25,000 bases of DNA from Prorocentrum cordatum. Lineage: Eukaryota; Sar; Dinophyceae; Prorocentrales; Prorocentraceae. Positions 16,635 to 23,821 of this stretch are shown here, piece by piece. Under the pieces are notes generated by a model. It did not search any database. It worked only from the letters and a program-made list of their open reading frames with translations, and was not told where the DNA came from. The stretch lies in NCBI GenBank assembly GCA_963575745.1, contig CAUYUJ010016068.1:160000-184999 (forward strand), read 5' to 3'. Both the position numbers and the translations under genes were made by a program. Position 1 is the first letter of the stretch; every line of letters begins with the position of its first letter.

Positions 16635-16676
16635 CTGCTCGCACGCAGATCCACTGGCCCATGTAGGAGAGACGTA
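16635..16676 (-). pseudogene. decayed PPR exon start (X2)
   Basis: The minus strand reads TCTCTCCTACATGGGCCAGT, then GGATCTGCGTGCGAGCAGG. It aligns with S-Y-N-x-x-I-S-A-C-E-K-G (now S-Y-M-G-Q-W-I-C-V-R-A-G after small indels). The preceding GGTCAGCCTACG matches the linker of the live acceptor with AG changed. About 40 bp only. Confidence 0.5.
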
Positions 16677-16684
16677 GGCTGACC

Positions 16685-16702
16685 CGTGGACTACCGTCCA
16701 CG
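16685..16702 (-). promoter_or_regulatory. hairpin next to dead 3' splice site (X2)
   Basis: CGTGGAC and GTCCACG with a 4-nt loop, the same stem as at 15223. On the minus strand it is followed by GGTCAGCCT, then AC at the acceptor position. Confidence 0.55.
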
Positions 16703-16718
16703 AGTGTCAGTGGTCAGA

Positions 16719-17141
16719 ATGCACTTGCTACTGCTCATTGCTTCAGGGTGGGCCGTTTGCTTGATGACTCAGACGACGTCCAGAGCAGAAGTAGCAGCAT
16801 CAGCGGCAGCAGATCCAGGGGCAAGGGCAGTAGCAACAACAGCAGCTCCACCCCCTCCCCTCTTCCTCCTCCTCTTTCTCCTCCGCCCTTTCTTCCTCAT
16901 CGTGCTGGGCTCGTCCTCCGCCTCCTCCTCCTCATCGTCGTCGTCCTCCTCCTCCTCCTCGAGGAAATCGTGCAGTTCCGACCCCGCGGGCAAGAGCGCC
17001 TGTGACGGAGGAGGGCGACGACGGTGCGGAGAAGGAGGCCCGAGATGCTTGGACAAAGACCAAGCCCAACACCTCTTGGCACACGCTCGGCGCGAGAGTG
17101 GTCGCAGAGACAGCGTTCCCGGGTGCCGCAGCGGGATCTGA
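16719..17141 (+). CDS. doubtful ORF with signal-peptide-like start
   Basis: The ATG at 16719 opens MHLLLLIASGWAVCLMTQ, which looks like a signal peptide, followed by an Ala-rich stretch, a second Leu/Phe-rich segment, a Ser run from a (CTC)n tract and a Cys-containing tail (SCSSDPAGKSACDGGG and onward). About 140 codons, no family recognised. The minus frame over the same bases (an acidic E/D run then a K/R-rich run) is equally open, and the site lies where intron of the minus-strand PPR copies would be expected. Probably chance. Confidence 0.2.
   Translation: MHLLLLIASGWAVCLMTQTTSRAEVAASAAADPGARAVATTAAPPPPLFLLLFLLRPFFLIVLGSSSASSSSSSSSSSSSSRKSCSSDPAGKSACDGGGRRRCGEGGPRCLDKDQAQHLLAHARRESGRRDSVPGCRSGI
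16898..16962. repeat. (CTC)n microsatellite with GTC units
   Basis: CCTCCTCC units with a GTCGTCGTC centre, in one trinucleotide register. Confidence 0.85.
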
Positions 17142-17245
17142 CAACTGTTTTCTACAGCCTCTCCCGCGCAAGAGGTGCCCCGAGAGGTGTGGGGTGTGGT
17201 TTGTCCCAAGAAAGGTTCCTCTCTGGGAGCCTATCGGAGCAGGTC

Positions 17246-17510
17246 AGTGGGAGCTGCTGGCAACTTTCAGGGGAAATCTGGGGGGTGTCCCTGAGGCCGT
17301 TTTAGAAACTCTGGGGGGGTTTCCCGGGGTCCTGCTGGCCGTGGGAAGGGCGGGAGGGGAGGGAGGGCTCCAGAGTTGGGCCTGCTGGGCCTGCCCTGGG
17401 GCCCCAGTAGGCCCCCCAAGAGGCCCCCAAGAGGTCCCAGAAGGCCCCCAGAATGCCCCAGAAGCTCCAAGAGGCTCCCAAGAGACCGCAAGAAGCATCC
17501 TTTGAGGACT
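17246..17510. repeat. degenerate array that switches strand
   Basis: 17270-17345 is G/T-rich on the plus strand (GGGGGTGTCC, GGGGGGTTTCC). From about 17398 it becomes C/A-rich (CCCCCAAGAGGCCCCCAAGA, then GGTCCCAGAAGGCCCCC), the reverse complement type. The array is thus inverted around about 17370-17400. 17511-17820 holds no recognisable gene. Confidence 0.65.
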
Positions 17511-17820
17511 CTGATCCACGACCCCCAAAAACGATGGCGGGACAGGCCGACGACCGTTGGGTAGCTCCGCCGGGCCTCTCAACAACGTGCGAATATGATG
17601 ACAGTTCCGACGTTGACAGGCCCCAAGGAAACGCGAGCTCCCGCATGACTCTGCCAAGCGCGCGCCTCCACTGCAGCTCCCAGGGGCCGCCAAAGTGGAG
17701 CCAATGCACAGGGCAGCAGGGTACCCTTTGCGCGCCCTGCGACCCCTGCCCGAATGCGTCGACGAATGGACTTGCAGGGCTGGGCAAGCCCAGGACACAC
17801 GAGTACCCATCGGTCGGAAG

Positions 17821-17960
17821 AAGTAGGTAGAAACATGGGGTAACAGGGCGTTGAAAATAGATTGGGATCCGTCCACCCCCTTGGGAGGGCGGAAAATGTG
17901 AAGCCACTCGATCATTGAAGTAGGAAGGCGCTTAAAGTAGATTGGAACCTTGGACCCCAA
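17821..17960 (+). repeat. diverged tandem duplication
   Basis: AAGTAGG..GGCGTTGAAAATAGATTGG recurs as AAGTAGGAAGGCGCTTAAAGTAGATTGG about 80-97 bp later, each followed by CC..GGACCCC or GTCCACCCCC. Two copies with an indel. Confidence 0.6.
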
Positions 17961-18029
17961 AAATACCTAGCACCCCGCAGATGCGGGTAAGAGTGAGAGG
18001 GCGGTGGGGACGTCGGCAGTTTGCGAGAC

Positions 18030-18165
18030 TCTGGAGAAGCCCGCCGCAGGCGCCATAGTTTCACAAATTCTACAACGAGCCCGCCGCAGGCGCGAATATT
18101 TTCGTTTCGTTAAACAAATGTGGGTAAATGGCGGGTGGGTCGCGGGTGGGTCGCGGGTGGGTCGG
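18030..18165 (+). repeat. short direct repeats
   Basis: GCCCGCCGCAGGCGC occurs twice (from about 18039 and 18079). GCGGGTGGGTC occurs three times in tandem (about 18130-18163). Confidence 0.8.
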
Positions 18166-18372
18166 GAGCGGGGGTCCTGGATAAATTGTGAGGATGTCTC
18201 AGGCGGGAGTTGTTGTTGCTGTAACCCCAGGGCCAACAACACAGCTTGAGGACGAAGACTTTCCCTCATGATAAACAGGATGCGAGCGCCAGGAGGGGCA
18301 TTTCAATTGAAAAAAACAATGCGTACCGGAGGTGGGGATCAACAAACATGATTCTTCAGTAGGGAGAGTTCA

Positions 18373-18430
18373 GCGACAACAACAACGACGACGACAACAC
18401 CAACAACAACAACAACAACAACAACAATCA
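18373..18430. repeat. (CAA)n microsatellite with GAC units
   Basis: CAACAACAACGACGACGACAACACC followed by eight CAA units, one trinucleotide register. Confidence 0.95.
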
Positions 18431-18846
18431 TTTAAGACTGGGGACACTCCGTTCTCACCAGTGCCAGGGTTTTCATAGGAGGCGGGCAATGCCCCCACTT
18501 TGTGGGGGGGCCGGTTCAAGCTCTACCAAGTTTCCAAACGACTCTTCGCCACCACCCACACCCAGCTTCCCGCCCTATGACGTTCGGACACTTCACTTCG
18601 TGGCCTGCGGACGACCTTGGCTACTACACTGGCGCATGGTTACAATGACTTCTTGTGGTAACATCTTGTGGAAACTAGCTTAGTATACGACTTATACCCC
18701 TGTTCCAACAATGGGCACGTGTACCGTTTTCCGACGTTTTAACGTTTCTGTACCACACAAGCCAAGACCCTTATTTTGACTGGTATCACGTGCGTGGCGC
18801 CAGCATACCACAGGACTTGTTTCCGTTGTTGTGAGACGATATATGC
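18431..18846. other. no gene recognised; one hairpin
   Basis: Near-average composition with no domain. CCCCCAC, TTT, GTGGGGG forms a hairpin at 18492-18508. The reading frames here are short. Confidence 0.45.
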
Positions 18847-19680
18847 TCATTCTTGTTCTGTGGTTCTCGTTCCGGCCTCAATGTGCAATACTGGCTCACT
18901 CGTCGACGAAATACACGTGACTACCTCTCTCTGGTTGGAGGTCCTGATGGTTGTGGTTGTCCCGATAATTGTCGCGATGAGTGTCCCGATGATTGTCCCG
19001 ATTGTTGTTCCGATGGTTCTCCCGATGGTTGCCCCGATGGTGGTCCCGATCGTTGTCCCGATGGATGTCCCGATGGTTGTCCCGATGGTTGTCCTGATGG
19101 TTGTGGTTGTCCCGATCGTTGTCCCGATGGTTGTCCCCATGGTTGCCGCGATGGTTGTTCCGATGGTGGTCCCGATGGTTGTCCCCATGGGTGCCCCGCC
19201 GGAGGAGGAGGAGGAGGAGGAGCAGCAGGACAAGGCGAGGCGGACGCATACGTGCTCTGGAAGCATACTAAAGAGACGAGTCTGTGTGCTCATCGTCTTC
19301 TGGCATGCGCCTGTCCCTAATGGCACGCACCGGGCGCAATACTGCAAGCTGCGCAATACTGCGACCTGATCTGTCACATACAGTGGTGGATCCAACTGTC
19401 GGAGCGCCCCGCATAATTTGACAGGTGTATTATACTCGATGCCCAGGTGGCGGATGGCAGAACCGTGCTGCTCCTCCAGCTCCTGGGCGCTAGAAATACT
19501 AACCTTGCCAGGCACAACCCGATATTTGCCCCACCAAGTCTTGCACGCCTGGTGACTGACCTGGATACCCTTTGCAACGAGCGCCTGATGCAAATAATAC
19601 GGGCTCTCGCAGTCGGCCAAGGGAGGCCGCGACAGCTCTGGGCCATACTGGTCGTCAAGGGCTTTCGCCGACAAAGCCAT
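18847..19680 (-). CDS. retroposed ORF: two ~50-residue repeats, then minisatellite-encoded TTIG tail
   Basis: The ATG at 19680 lies 26 nt after a relict spliced leader, which strongly supports this start and a processed-mRNA origin. Residues 2-53 (ALSAKALDDQYGPEL..SPYYLHQALVAKGI..ACKTWWGKYR) and 60-105 (ISSAQELEEQHGSAIRHL..TPVKLCGALRQLDPPLYVTD) share the plan S-A-x-x-L-x-x-x-Y/H-G-x-x, T/S-P-x-x-L-x-x-A-L and then a V/I-S/T segment, so they are two copies of one repeat domain. I do not know its function. The pattern breaks near residue 105, where GCAGTATTGCGC is duplicated. The rest is a Cys-rich stretch, a Ser run and many T-T-I-G units from the 12-bp minisatellite. I infer a truncated retrocopy whose 3' part was lost or replaced; whether it is expressed is unknown. 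Confidence 0.6.
   Translation of the reverse strand: MALSAKALDDQYGPELSRPPLADCESPYYLHQALVAKGIQVSHQACKTWWGKYRVVPGKVSISSAQELEEQHGSAIRHLGIEYNTPVKLCGALRQLDPPLYVTDQVAVLRSLQYCARCVPLGTGACQKTMSTQTRLFSMLPEHVCVRLALSCCSSSSSSSGGAPMGTTIGTTIGTTIAATMGTTIGTTIGTTTTIRTTIGTTIGTSIGTTIGTTIGATIGRTIGTTIGTIIGTLIATIIGTTTTIRTSNQREVVTCISSTSEPVLHIEAGTRTTEQE
18950..19197. repeat. 12-bp minisatellite (CCCGATGGTTGT)n
   Basis: About 20 units of CCCGATGGTTGT with variants (CCGATCGTTGTC, CCTGATGGTTGT). As 12 is a multiple of three and the unit has no stop in most frames, it is open in four frames, reading V-P-M-V, C-P-D-G, G-T-T-I or D-N-H-R. A short (GAG)n run follows at 19200-19225. Confidence 0.95.
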
Positions 19681-19706
19681 GACCCATCCAAGAACACAGG
19701 CGATAC

Positions 19707-19728
19707 CTTGATCCGAGATGGCTACGGA
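19707..19728 (-). other. relict dinoflagellate spliced-leader sequence
   Basis: On the minus strand the 22 nt begin TCCGTAGCCAT and end ATCAAG. They match the conserved 22-nt dinoflagellate SL at 19 positions, with T to C twice in the central TTTT and C to A in CTCAAG. It sits 26 nt upstream of the ATG of the ORF at 18847-19680, in the same orientation. Under equal base frequencies I estimate about 1 in 10,000 for any such match by chance in this window, before asking for the right place and strand. Confidence 0.85.
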
Positions 19729-19741
19729 TGTGACAGTGATC

Positions 19742-19920
19742 AGTCGGAGGCTTCCTGGGGCCGCTTGGGGTCCTCTTGGGGAAGGGGGGAAGCCTCCTGG
19801 CGCCGCTTGGGGTCCTCTTGAGGGGCTTTGGGGGGCTTCTTGGAAGCATCTTGGGGCCTCTTGGGGGCTTATTGGGTCCTCACGGCGGGCTCTTGGGGCC
19901 TCTTGAAGGCCTCCTGGGGC
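19742..19920 (+). repeat. G/T-rich degenerate array
   Basis: CTCCTGGCGCCGCTTGGGGTCCTCTTG-type units of about 10-11 bp, starting only about 15 bp beyond the SL relic. Same family as the arrays at 12.0, 14.5, 15.6 and 21.7 kb. Confidence 0.75.
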
Positions 19921-20044
19921 AACCTATGGCGCAACCAGTAGGGGGACGTTTTATTCTCGGCGGCCGAGGGCGCAACCTATGGCGCAACCAATAGGGGGGC
20001 GTTTTATTCTCGGCGGCCGAGGGCGCAACCTATGGCGCAACCGC
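19919..20044 (+). repeat. 53-bp minisatellite, 2.4 copies
   Basis: GCAACCTATGGCGCAACC starts at 19919, 19972 and 20025. Each full unit continues with GGGGGACGTTTTATTCTCGG, then CGGCCGAGG. The two full units are nearly identical, so the duplication is recent. Confidence 0.95.
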
Positions 20045-20046
20045 AA

Positions 20047-20600
20047 GGGATTATGGCCCCTGGCAGGCGCGCGAACCCCGTTGCAAGAGCGTGCGAAAGT
20101 AGCTCGCGCGAGCTCATGTAACATAAATGTTGGAAAACCATTGGTTTTTTTAGGATTCGGACAGCGCGCGCGGGTGGAAATTTTGAAAAGTCGTGCAGGT
20201 GTTTTTCGAGGACCTACGGTGCGATTCGTGTGATTTTATGATGCGCGGTGCTAAAATTCTTAAGAAGCCCAATGGTTTTTGGAGATTTCGGCGTGCGCGC
20301 GCGAAGAAAAAACGAATGTGTCCCGCATGGTATTATTTGACAGGGATGATGGCCCTGGCAGGTGCGCAACCGTTGTCGCAGAAGTTCGAAAAAGTTGCTC
20401 GCAAAAGCCCGTTTGACAGAAATGTTTAAAAAGTGTTGGGTTTCCTACGAATCCGCAAGAGCGCGCGGGATGAGATTTTGACATTTTTTTGTTGAAAAAC
20501 CATTGGTTTTTTGATGTTTTTATGTTAAAATCGCTCCGAACACTAAGCTTTTGGAAGGATTTCGTCTTGCGCGCGCGAATGTCCACTTTACCTTATTTTT
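20047..20600 (+). repeat. satellite-like repeat, ~296-bp unit of two ~148-bp halves
   Basis: GGGATTATGGCCCCTGGCAG near 20047 and GGGATGATGGCCCTGGCAGG near 20343 begin two diverged units that stay alignable through GCGCGCGGG and TTTTGA. Within each unit a second half again has CAATGGTTTTT, GATTTCGG and GTGCGCGCGCGAA. Runs of A or T alternate with GCGCGCG at regular distance. Composition is more AT-rich than the window. No ORF is significant. Confidence 0.65.
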
Positions 20601-20820
20601 TGCAAGGGATTCTTGAAATTTGATTATATTAGAACAAGAAATGTCATTTTATAGTGTTTTTTGCAAGGGAAAACGGATTACAACAAAACAACCGGATCTG
20701 GATCACATCGTTTTACCTGAGGCTTCCTCACGAAAATGATGAAAATGTAGCTGCGGCCTAGGCGGCGCAGGGGGGGCGCGCACCAGGGGGCCCAACAATA
20801 ATTATTCTTTAGAATAAATA
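20601..20820. other. no gene recognised; AT-rich with repeated TTTTTTGCAAGGGA
   Basis: TTTTTTGCAAGGGA occurs near 20597 and 20658, extending the satellite-like pattern. A 7-bp hairpin TTATTCT/AGAATAA lies at 20802-20817. Confidence 0.5.
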
Positions 20821-20825
20821 ATGTT

Positions 20826-20853
20826 CAACAACAACAACAACACCACCACCACC

Positions 20854-20900
<47 letters not shown>

Positions 20901-20931
20901 CTACAACACCACCACCACCACCACCACCACC

Positions 20932-20963
<32 letters not shown>

Positions 20964-20967
20964 CAAC
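20826..20967. repeat. (CAA)n and (CAC)n compound microsatellite
   Basis: CAA, CAC, CAA, CAC and CAA blocks in one register. Reads Asn, Thr, Gln or His runs on the plus strand. Confidence 0.97.
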
Positions 20968-21212
20968 GCATCAAGCAGAATCCTCAACACGGATCCCCAC
21001 TTGAGCCACGCACCCAGGGACAATGAATGACAGTTCGGCCCCCTCACTCTGACCTACTTTCAACGACCGAGGGGTACCCTGCTGCGAGGGGGCGACCTCG
21101 AGTCAACGCGTCGTTGGCTCACTGGCGGCGCGGCCGCACTCAGAGAACATCGTGGAGTATACCATTCGCCGCGGCTCCGGCGGCGCGGCGCTGAGATCAG
21201 AGTATCACATCG

Positions 21213-21299
21213 GTCCTCCTCCTTCTCCTCCTTCTCCTCCTTCTACTCCTTCTCCTCGTCCTCCTCCTCCTCCTCCTCCTCCTCCTCCTCCTCCTCTCG
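21213..21299. repeat. (CTC)n microsatellite
   Basis: CTCCTTCTC units become pure CTC from about 21258. The flanks 20968-21212 and 21300-21734 hold no recognisable gene; GTCAAAAAAAGGACGAGG and GTCAAAATCCGAGGCGCG near 21540-21635 recur loosely. Confidence 0.9.
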
Positions 21300-21734
21300 A
21301 GCGTGAGCCCCCAAATCTGAGAGGACACACGCAGATGCCACTGATGGGGGGCCACGACCCCTCCCCGCGATGCGCGCACGCCCGAGGCGCCGCAAGGGGG
21401 GCCAGGCCGCCGACGCCCGCGGACGTCGGCAGGACACGAGGGTGCCCTTGCCCGAGGAGTGCAGAGAGGCACGACGCGCGACATCTTCAGGGGGACGTAA
21501 GACCTGGGTACAGGGGACTCGGGAATCCTCGACGAGGTCGTCAAAAAAAGGACGAGGCCGAGCCTGCATTTTGACGAGGCCTCCCGCTGCAGACATCCCA
21601 CGAAACTCCTCCTCGTCAAAATCCGAGGCGCGGTCGTCAAAGAACGATGGCGAACCCGAGTCCTGGCAAACCCGGGTCTTACGCTCCCCCGATATCTGTC
21701 TTTGGCAGACCCGACCCACCAATTCAAGTGCGAC

Positions 21735-22185
21735 TGTAATGGGCCATCTCTGGACCATGTTGGGTCGTCTTGGGCGCCTCTTGGGCCATCCTGGGGATCT
21801 CTTGGGACGTCGTGGGGCCCTCTCGAGCCGCCTTGGGATTCTCTTCGGAGGCCTCTTTGGCTAGCGTGGGGCGATCCGGGTGGCTGTCGGGCCGTCGTGG
21901 ACGCTGCAAGGGCCCAGCAAAAGTCGGGTATGCTAAACATGTATGAACAACCATCAAAGAGCTTGAGCTTGTTTCGCAGGGAGGCCCTGCTGGGAGTGTT
22001 CTTGGAGCGCTCTGGGGACCTTTCGCAGGGCCTTTCGGCCGTCTGGAGGCCGTCTTGGGCTATCTTGGGGCCCTCGGAGGCCGTCTGGACGCCATCTTGG
22101 GCCATCTTGAGACCGTCCTCGACAGGATTGGAGGCAGCTTCGGCGAACTTGGAGGCCTCTTGGACTCGCTTGGGCCATCGTGGAG
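21735..22185 (+). repeat. composite unit X3: G/T-rich array with core-like segment
   Basis: GTCGTCTTGGGCGCCTCTTG-type units surround a non-array segment at about 21928-21985 (GCTAAACATGTATGAACAAC, then CATCAAAGAGC). Its start resembles GCCGAACATGTAC of the X1 core and it sits at a similar distance, about 340 bp, from the PPR junction at 22280. Confidence 0.65.
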
Positions 22186-22229
22186 GCGCAGGCCCTCCTG
22201 GCGGGCCCTCCCAGCGCCCCCCCGCCCTG

Positions 22230-22280
22230 GTTTTGCCACGGTGTGCACCCTCCACGCGCTGCTCCCCACTTTGTAGGATA
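22230..22280 (-). pseudogene. decayed second PPR repeat (X3)
   Basis: Directly after the intact repeat the frame is broken by extra bases. TACAAAGTGGGGAGCAGCGC, then GTGGAGGGTG, still reads Y-K-V-G-S-S-A-W-R-V in place of Y-N-A-G-I-S-A-C-E-K. No hairpin or intron separates the two repeats here, unlike X1 and X2. Confidence 0.5.
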
Positions 22281-22383
22281 GATGACATCCAGCTCGAGCT
22301 TCGACCTGCGCGTGTCGTCGATCAATTTCAGCGCCCACTGCCACTGCCCACCGCTCCCGCACGCGCTGATACTGGCACTGTAG
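22281..22383 (-). CDS. PPR protein, single-repeat exon
   Basis: The minus strand encodes SYSASISACGSGGQWQWALK, then LIDDTRRSKLELDVI, one complete 35-residue PPR repeat. An AG at 22384-22385 (GATGCTTCAG) may be its acceptor. Downstream the frame shifts into a decayed repeat. A family A MITE lies about 45 bp upstream, inside the presumed intron. Spacing and strand suit an exon downstream of the four-repeat exon at 23375-23821, but the splice phases I can propose do not join cleanly, so the link is unproven. It may be a pseudo-exon. Confidence 0.5.
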
Positions 22384-22426
22384 CTGAAGCATCGTTAGCC
22401 CGTGAATAATACCCACAACAAGCCTT

Positions 22427-22575
22427 AGGTCGGGCCTGTCCCCCTGCAGGGGGATGTTAGGCGAAAAATGCAAAATAATCCAAAAAACATTCCTAAATGG
22501 TCAAAAAAACGTGCCCAGAGCATTGTTTTCTTACTATTTTTGACTATTCCTCCTGTAGAGGGACAGGCCCGACTT
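22427..22575. mobile_element. MITE-like element, family A, copy 2
   Basis: The left end GTCGGGCCTGTCCCCCTGCA, then GGGGGA, and the complement of the right end GTCGGGCCTGTCCCTCTACA, then GGAGGA, differ at only three places over 26 bp. The interior is AT-rich and diverged from the copy at 778-940. It lies in the presumed intron upstream of the single-repeat PPR exon. Confidence 0.8.
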
Positions 22576-23003
22576 CAAACACGCCCGCACTGCTGACTGA
22601 GGTACGCGCCCTCGGGGGATGGCACCCGACACGGGGAACGCAGAGAGAGAGAGAGAGAGAGATCGGCAGCGCGTGACATGAGCGCCTCTTATGCACAGGT
22701 TCACTGGCGGCCGCCCACGAATCACTCCCATTGCGCCGGATCCGTCTTCTCTCCCCTCCCTCATCAAAAACCGCCACTGCTTGTTGTAGACAGCCGGCAG
22801 ACGAAGCACCACGAGATTCTCAGAAAACCCCAGCTTTTCCCAGGCGCTCCAGCCAGGCCAGGAACTATCCCCGGCCCCCTCCTATCGCGAGCGGACTGGG
22901 TGAAAGAGAACGGGGAGACAGAAAAGGAGGAAGACAAGAATTCTCCACCGAAGTTTCCTCCACATCCTCGTCCTTTTCCGCCCGCCCGACGAACCTGGGC
23001 ATC
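22576..23003. other. no gene recognised; (GA)n at 22642-22662
   Basis: Presumed intron or spacer between PPR exons. It contains ten GA units and otherwise unique sequence. Confidence 0.45.
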
Positions 23004-23215
23004 AATGTTGAACTTAATGGGTAATAGTTGCGTTCAGAGTTCAATAGCTCAATATTTCAATTCTGAATTCAAAACCTGACCATTGAATCCATACTACACG
23101 ATCACAACTGCGGATTTGAAGCTGCATCGTTGAGTTTGGGGCAGCGGACTTCAATTCTGGGGTTGAGAACTCCAACGTTGAAGTCGGACTGTAACACATT
23201 CAATGTTCAACCATT
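23004..23215. repeat. TTCAA/TTGAA-rich stretch
   Basis: TTCAAT, TTGAAC, ATTGAA and TTCAA words occur more than twelve times at about 8-20 bp spacing on both strands. No exact unit; probably a decayed short tandem repeat. Confidence 0.55.
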
Positions 23216-23374
23216 GGGTGTATCACCCCCCCGGTCTAGTAACAGAACATGAGCCACTTTCGCAGGATTGACCCTATCCCATGGTGAAGGGCCCCAGCAC
23301 GAAGACCATAAGGTACCCATGTACCCATCAAAAGCTAGACTTGTTCGCGAACGTCTTGCCAGCTGTAAAGACAC

Positions 23375-23821
23375 GTTCGGCTCCAACGCCACCCTTTTTA
23401 TCTCGTTGAGCAGCGACAGTGTCTGCCGCCACTGCCCACCTCTCTCGCAAGCGCTGGTGACCGTGCTGTAGCTGACGACGTTCGGCGCCACTGTCGTCGC
23501 CCACATCTCACGAACCAGAAGCAGCGCCTGCACCCACTGCCCGCCCTTCTCGCACGCGCTCAACTCGGCACTGCAACTGATGACGTTCATCTCCAGCTTC
23601 GCCCCCCGCATCACGCCAAACAGCGCCAACGCATGCTGCCATCGCCCGCCTCTCTCGCACACCTTGGCTCCCGCAAGGTAGCTGGCGATGCTCGGCTCAA
23701 GCGTCACCTCTGGCATCTCATCGAGCATCGCGATGGCCAGCTGCCACTGCCCGCTTTCCTCACATGCTCCGAGCCCACTATTGTAGAGAACGGTGCTCGG
23801 CTCCACTCGCGTCTCCCGCAG
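23375..23821 (-). CDS. PPR protein, exon with four PPR repeats
   Basis: After a short lead (LRETRVEPST) come four consecutive 35-residue repeats: VLYNSGLGACEESGQWQLAI, ASYLAGAKVCERGGRWQHAL, ISCSAELSACEKGGQWVQAL, VSYSTVTSACERGGQWRQTL, each with its second helix. The open frame extends to 24124 and 23207, but PPR character starts after an AG at 23822-23823 (GGTAAG) and stops after L-E-P-N, where GTGTCT gives a GT donor at 23374. I take the exon as 149 codons in phase 0. The likely role is organellar RNA binding, as for the family. No catalytic domain is seen. The repeats are diverged from those at 10.8-11.6 kb, so this is not a recent copy of that exon. It may belong to the same gene or to a neighbour. 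Confidence 0.8.

Noticed and set aside
18492-18508. CCCCCAC/GTGGGGG hairpin as another intron-end hairpin
   Set aside because: An AAG lies 10-12 nt downstream, but no PPR or other coding sequence follows and the linker differs from GTCAGCC.
18776-19369. Plus-strand V-P-M-V repeat protein over the 12-bp minisatellite
   Set aside because: The minus frame has an SL relic and conserved repeat domains upstream; the plus frame is only the satellite plus unrelated flanks.
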